Origin: Tridacna crocea
Lineage: Eukaryota; Mollusca; Bivalvia; Cardiida; Cardiidae
Assembly (NCBI GenBank): GCA_943736015.1
Contig: OX031065.1
Location: forward strand, 41,306,427-41,370,426
Reading direction: 5' to 3'
DNA length: 64,000 nucleotides
Positions 44,001-50,984 of this stretch are shown here, piece by piece. Below the pieces are notes generated by a model, which worked only from the letters and a program-made list of their open reading frames with translations, did no database searches and had not been told where the DNA came from. Position numbers and translations under genes: made by a program. Within the stretch, counting starts at the first letter, position 1. Each line of letters starts with the position of its first letter.

Positions 44001-47000
44001 TTTATATTTTTTTATGTAACGAAATCCTGTGCCATGGAACAAGGGAGCTAAATGTATAATTTCATCATGGACCAATATCAAAAAGGCCACATGTACATGC
44101 AAAACACAATACCTCTGATACGTTTGTATCAAAAAAGGTCTTTTCCGGCGGGGGATATCATTTCAATGAAATTGTGTGTTAAGGTTTTGAGTTACATTTA
44201 TTTTGTTGTCTGCCAGTGCTTTCAGTTTGGATCAGTCTAAAATTTTGTTGTTTGGTAAAGAGTTAACCCCATACTAAGCGACCCCTTGTATTAATGACAC
44301 CAAGTGAAAAACATTACCACAAAATCCTTACTTTTGACACTCCTGAGAAAGAAGCTGTTAGGAAATATTGTGGGAAAAGGAGAAAATGCTGGTAACCAGC
44401 ATTTTCTCCTTTTTCCCCACAATGTTTTCTACCTTTCACAAAACAAATTTCAAATTTTTTGTCACTTTTATTTTGTCGTCTGCAAATGCTTTTGATTTGG
44501 ACAAACCTAAAATTTTGTCATTTGGTAATGAGTTAAGACAAGCATTTGCTACTGTTTGACTTCCTGATGTGCTTCATATCAGAAACAGTAATTATTTCAA
44601 TGTCTCAAACTTGGACAACAATTTTATGCTGTTGGATTGCTTTTAAAAAACAATTCTGTACACAGATATATGATGAATTTATTTTAATTCTGTTTACATA
44701 TTATTGTCGATTGTCACCTAAAGAGGCAATGCCTTCGGAAGGCCATTTATGTTACTGGGGATAGTGCAAGATACAAGAAGGAAACCTATTTTAAGTAAAC
44801 ATTTAATTCTTTAATGTGCTTGGTCAATAGCGCTGTCTTATGGAACCTTGCTTTAACCCTTATCATTCTAAAGAACTAAAATTAAATTTTCAGCTTGATA
44901 CTAATAACTCATATATGTGGACTGCTAAGAAGCCAAAGGGTTAATGTCTCGTAAGTAAGGGTACACTTAGTAAGGCTACATGCATAAACAATTATTTTAA
45001 TTGACCAGCTATTTTGCTCTAACCCATACTCTCATATGGCAATAGATTTGTCACTTGCAGGTTCAATGGCCAACCTCTTGAGATATTTGTGTGGACTCAA
45101 ATATTTGTATGGAAATTGACCTTTTTTATTAGCTCACCTGAGCACAACGTGCTCAAGGGGAGCTTTTAGGATCACCCGGTGTCCGTCGTCCGTTGTGCGT
45201 CGTCAACAATTCTTTAAACATCAACTCCTCCTAAACTGCTGGGCGGATTTGGACCAAACTTGGCAGGAATGTTCCTTGGGAGGTCCTCTTTAAAAATTGT
45301 TCACAGAATTTGATTCCATCAAAAACTCTGGTTACCATGGCAACCAAATGGATTTTTTTTAGCAAATTCTTTAAAAATCTTCTCCTCTGAAACTGCTGGT
45401 CGGATTTTGAAATAATTTCACACAGATGTTCCTTGGGTGACCCTTTTCAAAAAGTGTTCGTGAAATTTTGATTTGTCAAAAAATGTGGCTCTGGTGAATG
45501 GGGGCTTCTTGCACTATACAGAAATGAAGGAATTCTTTAAAAATCTTCTCCTCTGAAACCGCTGGTCGGATTTTGAAATAATTTCACAGATATGTTCCTT
45601 GGGTGACCCTTTTCAAAAATTGTTCGCGAAATTTTGATCGGTCAAAAAATGTGGCTCTAGTGAATGGGGGCTTCTTGCACTGTACAGCAATGAAGGAATT
45701 CTTAAAAATTATTCTTCTCTGAAACAGCTGGTTAGATTTTGAAATAATTTCACAGACTTGTTACTTGGGTTCTCGTTTTCAAAAATTGTTCGCGAAATTT
45801 TGATTGGTCAAGAAACATGGCTCTGGTGAATGGGGGCTACTTGCACTATACAGAAATGAAGAAATTCTTAAAAATTCTTCTTCTCTGAAACCGCTGGCCA
45901 GATTTTAAAATAATTTCACACAGATGTTCCTTGGGTGATCCTTTTCAAAAATTGTTCGCGAAATTTTGATCCGTCAAGAAACATGGCTCTGGTGAATGGG
46001 GGCTTCTTGCACTATACAGAAATGAAGAAATTCTTAAAAATTCTTCTTCTCTGAAACTGCTGGCCAGATTTTGAAATAATTTCACAGAGATATTCCTTGG
46101 GTGACCCTTTTCTAAAATTGTTCACAAAATTTTGATTGGCCAAGAAACATGGCTCTAGTGAATGGGGGCTACTTGCACTAGATGGAAATGAAGAAATTCT
46201 TGAAAATTTTTCTTCTCTGAAACCCGTGGTCAGATTTTAAAATAATCTGACAGAGATGTTCCTTGGGTGACCCTTTCCAAAAGCTGTACATATAATTTTG
46301 ATCCGTCAAGAAACATGGCTCTTGTGAATGGGGGCTACTTGCACTATACGGACATGATGAAATTCTTTAAAATTCTCTTTCTCTGAAACCCCTGGTCAGA
46401 TTTTGAAATAATTTCAGAGAGATGTTCCTTGGGTGACCCTTTTCAAAACTTGTTCGTAATTTTGATTCATTAAGAAACATGGCTCTCGTGGATGGGGGCT
46501 ACTTGCTCTTATACAGAAATGAAGAATTCTTAAAAATTCTTCTTTTTGAAACTGATTGTCAGATTTCGAAATGGCTTTTACAGGTGACCTTTTGAAAATT
46601 GCTTGGCAAAATTATAAATTTGGTTCCAATGTTTCAACGCTTGAAAAAAAAAAAAAAGACTATGGTCATCTCAAAAATTCAGGTGAGCGATCCAGGGCCA
46701 TCTTGGCCCTCTTGTGTTTGAATATTACCCTTAACTATACAATCCCACATATTCCTTTTTCACCCTGTCACTCAATAATGCCCTTTATGCATATTGAGAT
46801 AACTTGTAATCCTTCTTAATTGAACCTTTTTACTGTCATTAATATATTCAAACATTTTTCAGTTTAAAAATTTCACTTTTGATATCTTTCAAAGATATGT
46901 GCACTAAATGACCTAAGCTATTGATGTGCCATAAAACAACATTCATTGCTTGATTTTCCTTTTTCGACAATGTTTCTCACCTTTTCAAAGATGAATCCAT

Positions 47001-50000
47001 TTCTTTGAGCCATATTGAACTTGTTGCCTGTAAACACAGTCAACATACGTTAGTCATAATTTTTGTTATTCCATTAAAGAGATGAATGAAGGATTTTTAT
47101 GTTTGTGTTCAGGTTCCTATGAGGTGATATTCTATGATGGTTTTAAGAAACAAGTTCAGCCCATCAATCTGAGACCAATGCCTGGAGAACATAAGAAAAG
47201 GGTGAGGGATTTATGATGGTTTCTGTTTCCGAATTCTGTACAACTTGGTGTAGAGAATAGTATGTGAGTTTAACTTTTTACTACACAACACAACCAAATT
47301 TTAGACTTGTCCAAACTGAAACCATTTGCAGACAACAATGTAAATATGGTCTATATTCACCAACAATCCTTAAGAATATTCTTAGTCTTATTCTTCAAGA
47401 TTTCAACAATGTGAAAGTAACAGAAGATAAACCATTTGGTTTAGCCAATCAGAAGTTCTGTTACTTTTACAGTCAGAAAATCTTGAAGAATAAGACTAAG
47501 AATATTCTTAAGGATTGTTGGTGAATCTGGACCCATGGTTCAAATAATGTAATTTGTCTGTGATAGGATAGAAAACATTGTGGGAAAAGGAGAAAATGCT
47601 GGTTGCCAGCATGTTCTCCATTTCCCACAGTGTTTTCAACAGGCTTCTTTCTCAGGTTTTTAAAATTCGGGATTGTGTAGTAAAGAGATAAAATACGAGT
47701 GTTATCTGACAAGGCAAATTTATCATGATTAAGCTTGATGATATAATGTTAGGTGCAGTGATATTTCTAGATAAAAACATAAAACAGTGGGTAGTGTACA
47801 GGACTCAAGACCAGGTGGCTGTTAGTTCAAATCTCTGGCATGGCCATTTGCCTTTGAAGATTTGATGATAGTGATTGCTACATGAATTATTCCTCTCTCA
47901 TGGCTGGTCATTGTTTCAACAATGCTGAGTGGTTACGCCAGAAAGTAGTGAGTGGCTTTCAAAGTAATGCTGAAAGGAAACTCCAGGAAAGCATGGATAG
48001 GTGCACTGGTTTCTCCATTAGAACTAGAAATAAAGTTGTAAATGGTGGTAAACACCATACTTACAAACAAAATTAGACAAAAACTAGGAATTCTCCAATA
48101 CAGAAAGAGCTGCAGAATAGGGCTCTCACCATCACAAGACTATAAGTTGCTATACAAGAAGTGACATTTCTGTCAATGATGTCAGGTGTTTTGTTCTCCT
48201 TATTACTTGTACTGCAAAGTGAGACTCAAGGACCCTCTGCAGGCAATGTAGATCAAGATCAGACTGAACAGGGTGTGCAGTCTGATCTTGGACCTACACT
48301 TTCTGATTAGAAGTTCATCTTTTCCTGAAAAGATTTTTTTGAAATAGTTGAAAACTATATTGAAGAAGGGGAATATTCTGGTTACCAGGGGGTTTGTACA
48401 CCTTCCTACAATTATTTTACTAAGCTTCGAAGACAAGCTCCCATCTTTTGAGCCATAGTTAATTTGTTGTCTGCAAATGCTCTCCTTTTGGGAAAATCTG
48501 AAGTCTTATCATGTGGTAAAGGGGTTGTTTTATTTATTTTTTCCAGACTTTTGAAATCAATCCTGTTCCAGCTGAAGTAATTAAGAAAACCAGAATAAGG
48601 AAAGAATTAATTGGAGGTAAGTAACTGGATTTCCCATTATTATTATATGGCATATAATTGATTAGGCTGTTCAGTAAATGGTAGTGTGAATATCACCCAG
48701 AAACTTTCGACTTGCAAGACTGACAAAGTGTTACGGTGTCTTTTTCCTAGCACTGTAAAAAGATATCATTGATTGAATTTAGGCATTTTACTTTCAACAT
48801 ACTTTTGAAATATCTTGTGTCTATCGCAACACTATGTTTGGATGTTAATCCTTAGTCACTTTTTTGCTACCCTATAAAAGAAAGAAATTATGAAAGATAT
48901 ATCAAATTTTTCATATGCAAATGCTTTCAATTAACCCTTTCCCAAATGACAAAAGTTTAGACTGGTCCAAATGGAAAGCACTCGCTGACAACAAAATAAA
49001 CATAATTTTAAAATTGAAATTTGTTTCCAGCACAGTAGAAAACATAGTGGGAAAAGGAGAAAATGCTGATTACCAGCATTTTCTCCTTTTCCCACAATGT
49101 TTTCAAAAGTCTCTTCCTTCAGGGTCGTAAAAACCAGGGATTGTTTGGGAAAGGGTTAAGTCCAGCCCAACTTTTTTTTTCATCCAACACACATAAAGGG
49201 GCTTTTGTACATTTGTGGAAAGTGTCATCTCTGACCAGCCTGTGCAGTCTGTGTACGCTAATCAAAGACAGCTTTTAATGACTTCATTCATAGATTTTGT
49301 GCTACAGTAGATTTGCGTAAAACAAAAAATTACATACAGACAGAAATTGTCTTCATGGATTAGCCTGGGCAGATTTAGCAGGCTGATCCGATACGACACT
49401 TAACCCAAATGCCTGAATGTCCCTTTTCATGGGTTGCAGGCCATACGTGGCCCATGCTCCTACTACAGTTTCCGTTGGAATAACTTGAAACTTACCACAA
49501 TGAATCTTTATGATGGTTAGCTGTGCATGTGTTTCTTAAAATTTGGATATCTGTGAGCGTTTTAGATTTTAATCATTGACAAGTCCCTTTGGGCGTATAT
49601 GCACCAGTTTGCAAAACTCCTCAGTGTTTACATTCCATTGAAAGACTATTTCCACCATTTGTATCACAGATTTATTGTCTGTAACAGCTTTTGATTTGGA
49701 CAAGTCTTCTAGTTTCTGTTGTCTAGTTAAGTGTTGATTCATAGATGAGAGATGCTCTTTGAAAAGGGGTCTTAATGCATCTGCGAAAAGTGTTGACTTA
49801 TGTCAGCCTACGCAGGCTGACCTGGACTGAAACTTTCCACTTTTGGTCAGTTTTCTGTATGCCAAAGGACCTATTTACTTACTGATTCTGTAGATATGGT
49901 AGACAAGATTTATTTTACAGATACGTGATTATTTGATGATTGCTAGGTATCCAGCATGACGGAAATACATATAGCCCCCTTTTGTCAGAGCATCAGTCAT

Positions 50001-50274
50001 TTAGTTATGTAGAGTTAAAATTGGATAGATAGATGAATTTATCTTCTTTGGTATTGATTAAAGTTACAGACTAGATTTTCTAATTCAAACTTTATTCTTA
50101 TTGTATACTCAAATTATTGTCATTTTACAATAATTTTTCTGTTTTTCTACAAAGGTAACAATAAGCATTGCGTTGAAAGTGTGCCGGCAGAGGCTTCAGC
50201 TTCACAGCTTGTATCATCAAGTGGTATACAAGACCACTTACAATGTAACTATAATGCTTCCAGCAGAGCTCCAG
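27961..50274 (+). CDS. PHF20-like: PHF20/PHF20L1-like Tudor-domain chromatin reader (exon-intron gene, partial)
   Basis: Nine exons with GT-AG borders and matching phases give about 355 residues: 27961-28027, 28871-29122, 30532-30630, 35680-35812, 38792-38957, 40488-40572, 47113-47201, 48547-48616, 50155-50274. The start is the ATG at 27967, after an acceptor at 27960. The first ~180 residues are acidic and Ser/Thr-rich. Tudor 1 spans exons 4-5 (WKKGEKLEAMDYMRSW, then RFPAKIKDID and HFDGWNQRYDEWVE) and Tudor 2 spans exons 6-7 (DYKIGEQVYAKWTDCKMYPA, then SYEVIFYDGFKK). This pairing and spacing is that of PHF20, PHF20L1 and fly MBD-R2, which read methyl-lysine and work with the MOF-NSL acetyltransferase complex in the nucleus. 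The aromatic cage positions of Tudor 2 (W, Y, F) are kept. The AT-hook, zinc-finger and PHD parts of the family are not found. Introns are filled with mobile elements. Function is by family inference. Confidence 0.88.
28198..28380 (+). repeat. Fragment of a CCCCCACAACGTAGTGG-type element
   Basis: Starts ATCCCCCACAACGTAGTGGA and contains CTGTCTGTCCGTAGAC. Analogous to the CCCCCGCCGTAGGCGGAGGG start at 40784; truncated. Confidence 0.5.
28775..28862 (+). repeat. Scattered GCAGGCTGACCTGGG repeat, just upstream of exon 2
   Basis: ACGCAGGCTGACCTGGGTTG and GCATTAAGCCCCTTTTTACA. It ends within about ten bases of the exon 2 acceptor tract. Confidence 0.6.
28871..29122 (+). CDS. PHF20-like: PHF20-like exon 2, acidic linker
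   Basis: Acceptor TTTTTATTGCAG, donor CAG|GTATCT, phase 1 at both ends. Encodes an Asp/Glu/Ser/Thr-rich, probably disordered segment (e.g. DIEGGSDNCKDGANIVDDTA). The donor GT falls in the position of the TTAA of the MITE that follows. Reading through would add about 32 codons of MITE-derived sequence, to a stop at 29220. Confidence 0.78.
29123..29351 (+). mobile_element. TTAA foldback MITE starting at the exon 2 splice donor
   Basis: Left end CTCTTTACCAAACAGTGAAA with GTAT in the TTAA position; hairpin GAAAATGCTTGTGACAAGCA in the centre; right end GTGTGGTTAAGGATTAA. Left arm is diverged. Confidence 0.8.
29514..29726 (-). mobile_element. TTAA foldback MITE, diverged
   Basis: ATAACCCTTTACTACACAAT to GTTTGGTAAAGAATTAA. 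Hairpin weakened by substitutions. Confidence 0.75.
30095..30362 (+). mobile_element. TIR MITE, GTGACCC family, copy 2
   Basis: Ends TATGACCCGCCACGCGAAAA and TTTTGTTTGATGGGTCATAT are inverted repeats of about 32 bp; internal palindrome CTGGTCAGCCTGCGCCATTA. About 265 bp. Confidence 0.78.
30532..30630 (+). CDS. PHF20-like: PHF20-like exon 3, Ser-rich linker
   Basis: Acceptor CTTACCTCTTTTAG, donor CAG|GTAGGA, phase 1 to phase 1. Encodes a Ser-rich, basic segment (GSQSDHSVSLSSSEKSTPNK). Confidence 0.78.
31169..31374 (+). repeat. TRIM 5' LTR with tRNA-like segment
   Basis: Starts TGTTATGGGAGACCACTCCT. At 31252-31318 it contains a tRNA-like segment: TGGCTCAGTGGTTAG (A-box-like) and GAGTTCGAATCCCGC (B-box-like). 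Confidence 0.92.
31375..31392 (+). promoter_or_regulatory. Primer binding site, tRNA-Pro type
   Basis: TGGGGGCTCGTCCGGGAT is the perfect 18-base complement of the 3' end of tRNA-Pro, directly next to the LTR. Minus-strand cDNA synthesis would start here. Confidence 0.92.
31480..31491 (+). promoter_or_regulatory. Polypurine tract
   Basis: AAGAGGGGGTG directly precedes the 3' LTR; it would prime plus-strand synthesis. Confidence 0.8.
31492..31697 (+). repeat. TRIM 3' LTR
   Basis: Same as 31169-31374 except at two positions (CTGCGTCAGG to CTGTGTCAGG, and CTGCCGTGC to CTGCCATGC). Tandem LTR reading frames here are not genes. Confidence 0.92.
31838..32446 (-). mobile_element. AGCTCACCTGAGC-type element, copy 2, inverted and short
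   Basis: Starts AACAAGAGGGCCCAGATAGC and GAATCGCTCACCTG, ends TGCTCAGGTGAGCTAAAAT. Only about three core units remain. Confidence 0.75.
32452..32680 (-). mobile_element. TTAA foldback MITE, near-perfect hairpin
   Basis: TTAACCCATTACCACACAAT to CGTTTGGTAATGGGTTAA; lies six bases past the preceding element. Confidence 0.9.
33075..33190 (-). mobile_element. Truncated SINE (relative of 25560-25790)
   Basis: Shares GATTGAGAAACAAGTTCTTA, CTCTCTCGATTCTGCTTCCT, and GGGAACTACACCAGTACTCG, but lacks the tRNA head. Confidence 0.7.
33799..34025 (+). mobile_element. TTAA foldback MITE; TTAA mutated to TTAC/GTAA
   Basis: TTACCTCTTTACCAAATGAA to GTGTGGTAAAGAGGTAA. Both TTAA copies have changed by one base, symmetrically. 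Confidence 0.8.
34225..34431 (+). mobile_element. TTAA foldback MITE with half of the hairpin lost
   Basis: AACTCTTTACCAAACGACAA to GTAAAGAGTTAA, but only one hairpin arm is left (GGAAAAGGAGGAAATGC), so the centre was deleted. Confidence 0.75.
34471..34716 (-). mobile_element. TTAA foldback MITE with small internal duplication
   Basis: TTAACCCATTACCACACAAT to GTGTGGAAATGGGTTAA; TTTAAATTGTTGTCTGCAAA is doubled near 34630-34668. Confidence 0.85.
35011..35239 (+). mobile_element. TTAA foldback MITE, GAGCAATT-centre subfamily
   Basis: TTAACCCTTTACCTCATATG to CTATGGAGTAAAGGGTTAA. Centre ATTGCTCGTTACGAGCAAT replaces AATGCTGGTTACCAGCATT; both arms changed together. Confidence 0.85.
35360..35610. 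repeat. Decayed MITE pieces
   Basis: CTTCTTGAAACCATTGTGAG near 35398, and ACATTGTGTGAAAAGGATAA near 35540, are weak relatives of the hairpin, just before exon 4. Confidence 0.4.
35680..35812 (+). CDS. PHF20-like: PHF20-like exon 4, start of Tudor 1
   Basis: Acceptor AATTAACAG, donor TG|GTATGA, phase 2 out, splitting the Trp codon. Encodes a basic stretch (AAKRVRFPLRANIQWKKGEK) and the first strands of Tudor 1 (LEAMDYMRSW). Confidence 0.9.
35839..36069 (-). mobile_element. TTAA foldback MITE, CTTTCCC arm
   Basis: AACCCTTTCCCAAACAATCC to GTTTGGGAAAGGGTTAA; begins about 27 bases after the exon 4 donor. Confidence 0.86.
36066..36235 (+). mobile_element. Decayed TTAA MITE, centre shortened
   Basis: TTAAATCTTTACCACATGAC, GGGGTAGAAAATATTGTGTG, and ATATGGTAAATGGTAAA. 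Shares TTAA with the preceding copy. Confidence 0.6.
36233..36560 (+). mobile_element. Decayed TTAA MITE copies in series
   Basis: AAACCCTTTACCCAAAGACT and GTGAAAGCATTTGCAAACAT open one copy; GTTTTCAAAAGGCTTTATCA and a second start GAACTCTTTACAAAACAACA (36479) follow. Confidence 0.5.
36561..37404. other. Intron 4 sequence, nothing recognised
   Basis: AT-rich, no coding or repeat match inside the window. Confidence 0.4.
37405..37620 (-). mobile_element. Strongly decayed TTAA MITE
   Basis: ACTCAACCACATAATCCCAA, GATAGGGAGAAAATGTTGAT, and TTCAATTTAGACAAGGGTAA retain the layout of the family in minus orientation. Confidence 0.45.
37680..37800 (+). mobile_element. AGAGCTCCAG-family MITE, copy 1 (partial)
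   Basis: AGAGCTCCAGATAGAGGGAG and TGTTATGGGTACTCATTAGA match the MITE at 50264-50455; right end differs. Confidence 0.65.
37880..38360 (+). repeat. SINE/LINE 3'-end pieces and poly-T
   Basis: GGCATGTCGTAGAAGGCGAC (37905) and GCATGTCGTAAAAGGCGACA (38165) are two copies of one end motif. A T-run of about 30 bases lies at 38005-38036. ATATGACCTAAGTTGTCGAC and (CATT)n near 38300-38360 form a tail; a short relative is at 46905-46950. Confidence 0.55.
38553..38750 (+). mobile_element. TTAA foldback MITE with shortened hairpin, just before exon 5
   Basis: TAACTCTATACCAAACAATA to GGTAAAGAGTTTA; the hairpin loop region is reduced to ATGCAGGTTTTCTCC. Confidence 0.78.
38792..38957 (+). CDS. PHF20-like: PHF20-like exon 5, rest of Tudor 1
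   Basis: Acceptor AAATTTTCAAG, donor GGA|GTATGT, phase 0 out. Encodes FPAKIKDIDPNTLSVLIHFD, GWNQRYDEWVEMASDRIRPL and a Lys/Arg-rich tail. The best family match in the window. A TTAA MITE ends about 40 bases before the acceptor. Confidence 0.93.
39094..39302 (+). mobile_element. TTAA foldback MITE, diverged
   Basis: TTAGTTCTTTACCAAAGGAC to CGTTAAAGGGTTAA; the hairpin has lost one arm. Confidence 0.7.
39303..39900. other. Intron 5 sequence, nothing firm
   Basis: A short direct repeat, TTTCATCAAGTGAACATCAT-like, occurs at 39350-39430. No genes. Confidence 0.4.
39901..40131 (+). mobile_element. TTAA foldback MITE, perfect central hairpin
   Basis: ATAACTCTTTACCACACAAG to GTGTGGTAAAGAGTTAA. Confidence 0.88.
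40488..40572 (+). CDS. PHF20-like: PHF20-like exon 6, first half of Tudor 2
   Basis: Acceptor CCATTTTTCAG, donor ATG|GTAAGT. Encodes DYKIGEQVYAKWTDCKMYPA and KVTAVMPN. Phase 0 in, phase 1 out. Confidence 0.92.
40663..40783 (-). mobile_element. Left half of a TTAA MITE split by an insertion
   Basis: TTAACCCTGTATCAAACAAT through GTTTTCTACTCTGCTGGAAA; broken at the start of the 3.37-kb element. The other half is at 44180-44266. Confidence 0.82.
40784..44156. mobile_element. 3.37-kb element with CCCCCGCCG inverted ends, inserted in a MITE
   Basis: Ends TATCCCCCGCCGTAGGCGGA (40784) and CCGGCGGGGGATA (to 44156). A (GTCC)n tract is near 40826-40866. The 3' part (42745-43620) has about five ~175-bp units keyed by GATTTGTAGCTGCGTCATGA and GGGGGCTTCATGTTTTATTT. 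A second element (41027-42743) is nested in it. No coding. Confidence 0.75.
41027..42743 (+). mobile_element. AGCTCACCTGAGC-type tandem-array element, copy 3
   Basis: TTTTAGCTCACCTGAGCACA to AGGTGAGTGATCCAGGGCCA and CCCCTCTTGTT. Eight to nine ~165-bp units keyed by GTTCCTTGGGTGACCCTTTT and TGGCTCTGGTGAATGGGGGC. Confidence 0.83.
44180..44266 (-). mobile_element. Right half of the split TTAA MITE
   Basis: TTTTGAGTTACATTTATTTT through GTTGTTTGGTAAAGAGTTAA completes the copy begun at 40663. Confidence 0.8.
44312..44535 (-). mobile_element. TTAA foldback MITE
   Basis: CATTACCACAAAATCCTTAC to GTCATTTGGTAATGAGTTAA. The left TTAA is lost. Confidence 0.83.
44540..45120. other. Intron 6 sequence, nothing recognised
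   Basis: AT-rich, with no repeat or coding signal that I can support. Confidence 0.4.
45125..46715 (+). mobile_element. AGCTCACCTGAGC-type tandem-array element, copy 4
   Basis: Same ends and units as 41027-42743, with a good terminal hairpin (GGGCCATCTTGGCCC at 46694-46708). Close similarity to copy 3 suggests recent common origin. Confidence 0.85.
46716..47112. other. Intron 6 tail
   Basis: AAATGACCTAAGCTATTGAT and CCATAAAACAACATTCATTG (46905-46950) are a SINE-type tail. Otherwise nothing before the exon 7 acceptor. Confidence 0.45.
47113..47201 (+). CDS. PHF20-like: PHF20-like exon 7, second half of Tudor 2
   Basis: Acceptor TTTGTGTTCAG, donor AGG|GTGAGG. Encodes SYEVIFYDGFKKQVQPINLR and PMPGEHKKR. 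The intron before it is 6.5 kb and holds four large repeats. Confidence 0.92.
47271..47690 (+). mobile_element. TTAA foldback MITE interrupted by another MITE
   Basis: TTTAACTTTTTACTACACAA at the left, GTGTAGTAAAGAGATAAAA at the right. The hairpin is present, but 189 bp (185 plus a 4-bp duplication) are inserted at 47350. Confidence 0.83.
47346..47538. mobile_element. 185-bp foldback MITE with ATGG duplication, nested
   Basis: ATGG at 47346-47349 and 47535-47538. Inverted arms of about 50 bp: ATTCACCAACAATCCTTAAG and its complement CTTAAGGATTGTTGGTGAAT. Confidence 0.88.
47757..48075 (+). mobile_element. Probable tRNA-derived SINE
   Basis: CAGTGGGTAGTGTACAGGAC and GCTGTTAGTTCAAATCTCTG look like A and B boxes. 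The body includes CTCATGGCTGGTCATTGTTT and GGTGCACTGGTTTCTCCATT. Confidence 0.6.
48225..48310. repeat. Palindromic repeat, second copy
   Basis: CTCTGCAGGCAATGTAGATC and CAGTCTGATCTTGGACCTAC; matches 10510-10608. Confidence 0.6.
48330..48525 (-). mobile_element. Decayed TTAA MITE before exon 8
   Basis: GGGGAATATTCTGGTTACCA, GTTAATTTGTTGTCTGCAAA, and CATGTGGTAAAGGGGTT. Ends about 20 bases before the exon 8 acceptor. Confidence 0.55.
48547..48616 (+). CDS. PHF20-like: PHF20-like exon 8
   Basis: Acceptor TTATTTTTTCCAG, donor GAG|GTAAGT, phase 0 in, phase 1 out. Encodes TFEINPVPAEVIKKTRIRKE and LIG, a basic link after Tudor 2. Confidence 0.83.
48931..49159 (+). mobile_element. TTAA foldback MITE, CTTTCCC arm
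   Basis: TTAACCCTTTCCCAAATGAC to GTTTGGGAAAGGGTTAA; hairpin perfect apart from the loop. Confidence 0.9.
49195..49435 (+). repeat. Palindromic MITE, GACCAGCCTGTGCAGTCTGT family
   Basis: AAAGGGGCTTTTGTACATTT to CAAATGCCTGAATGTCCCTT, with ATTAGCCTGGGCAGATTTAG as the inner arm. Matches 19290-19470. Confidence 0.68.
49740..49835. repeat. Scattered GCAGGCTGACCTGG repeat fragment
   Basis: TCTTAATGCATCTGCGAAAA and CTACGCAGGCTGACCTGGAC. Same family as 28775, 50985 and 51225. Confidence 0.5.
50155..50274 (+). CDS. PHF20-like: PHF20-like exon 9 (last exon with good support)
   Basis: Acceptor TTTTTCTACAAAG, donor CCAG|GTAGAG, phase 1 in and out. Encodes a Ser/Ala-rich segment (VPAEASASQLVSSSGIQDHL). 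The last ~10 bases and the donor come from the inverted end of a MITE (50264-50455), so this donor may be recent. The following exon is uncertain. Confidence 0.7.
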
Positions 50275-50455
50275 GTAGAGGGAGTGATTTTGATTTCGAA
50301 ATTGAATATATTAATTATTTTCCTCTAAACCCTATGTTATGGGTACTCATTAGAATGGTCTCATCCGGATGATTCCAATGATTACCCACAACATAGAGTT
50401 TGGAAGAGAAATAACAGATTTTGAATACCATCACTCCCTCTGGAGCTCTGTTCTA
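50264..50455. mobile_element. AGAGCTCCAG-family MITE overlapping exon 9
   Basis: AGAGCTCCAGGTAGAGGGAG at the left, and CATCACTCCCTCTGGAGCTC at the right, are inverted ends. A second inner pair is CCTATGTTATGGGTACTCAT and ATGATTACCCACAACATAGA. About 190 bp. Relatives at 37680 and 60320. Confidence 0.82.
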
Positions 50456-50617
50456 GTATGGTTGAATTATGCACAATAGCTTCCTTTCAAGTTTAAGCTT
50501 CATAAAGATGTTGATGAATATCTCTTAACACCAACCACAGTTTCCTGTAACTTTTTACAGAATGACACAACATGCTAGACTTGTTAAAAAAAACAACAAA
50601 TGAACCATGGCAAAAAG

Positions 50618-50851
50618 GGGTAACCCACTACCACATGGCAAAATTTTAGACCTATCCAAAAAGCATTAGCAGACAACAAAAATTTCAAAGTGGCTCAAAT
50701 GGTGCAATTCTGCTTTGATAGAGTAGAAAACTTTGTGGGAAAAGGAAGAAATGCTGGAAAAGGAGAAAATGCTCATTACCAACATTTTCACCTTTTCCCA
50801 CAATGTTTTCAAAGGTTTCTTCCTCAGGTCGTTTGTGCGATAAAGGGTTAA
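50618..50851 (+). mobile_element. TTAA foldback MITE, doubled hairpin arm
   Basis: GTAACCCACTACCACATGGC to GCGATAAAGGGTTAA. GGAAAAGGAAGAAATGCTGG and AAAAGGAGAAAATGCTCA are two tandem arm copies. Confidence 0.8.
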
Positions 50852-50984
50852 CGCATCGCTGTGTTGCATGGTACAAAGCAAGCTATTACATACTGATAGG
50901 TCCATATTATCTACTTTTTGTAACAAACAGCTAGATTATGCCATAAACTGCTCCTTGGTACATACAGAAAATTGACATATAGCG

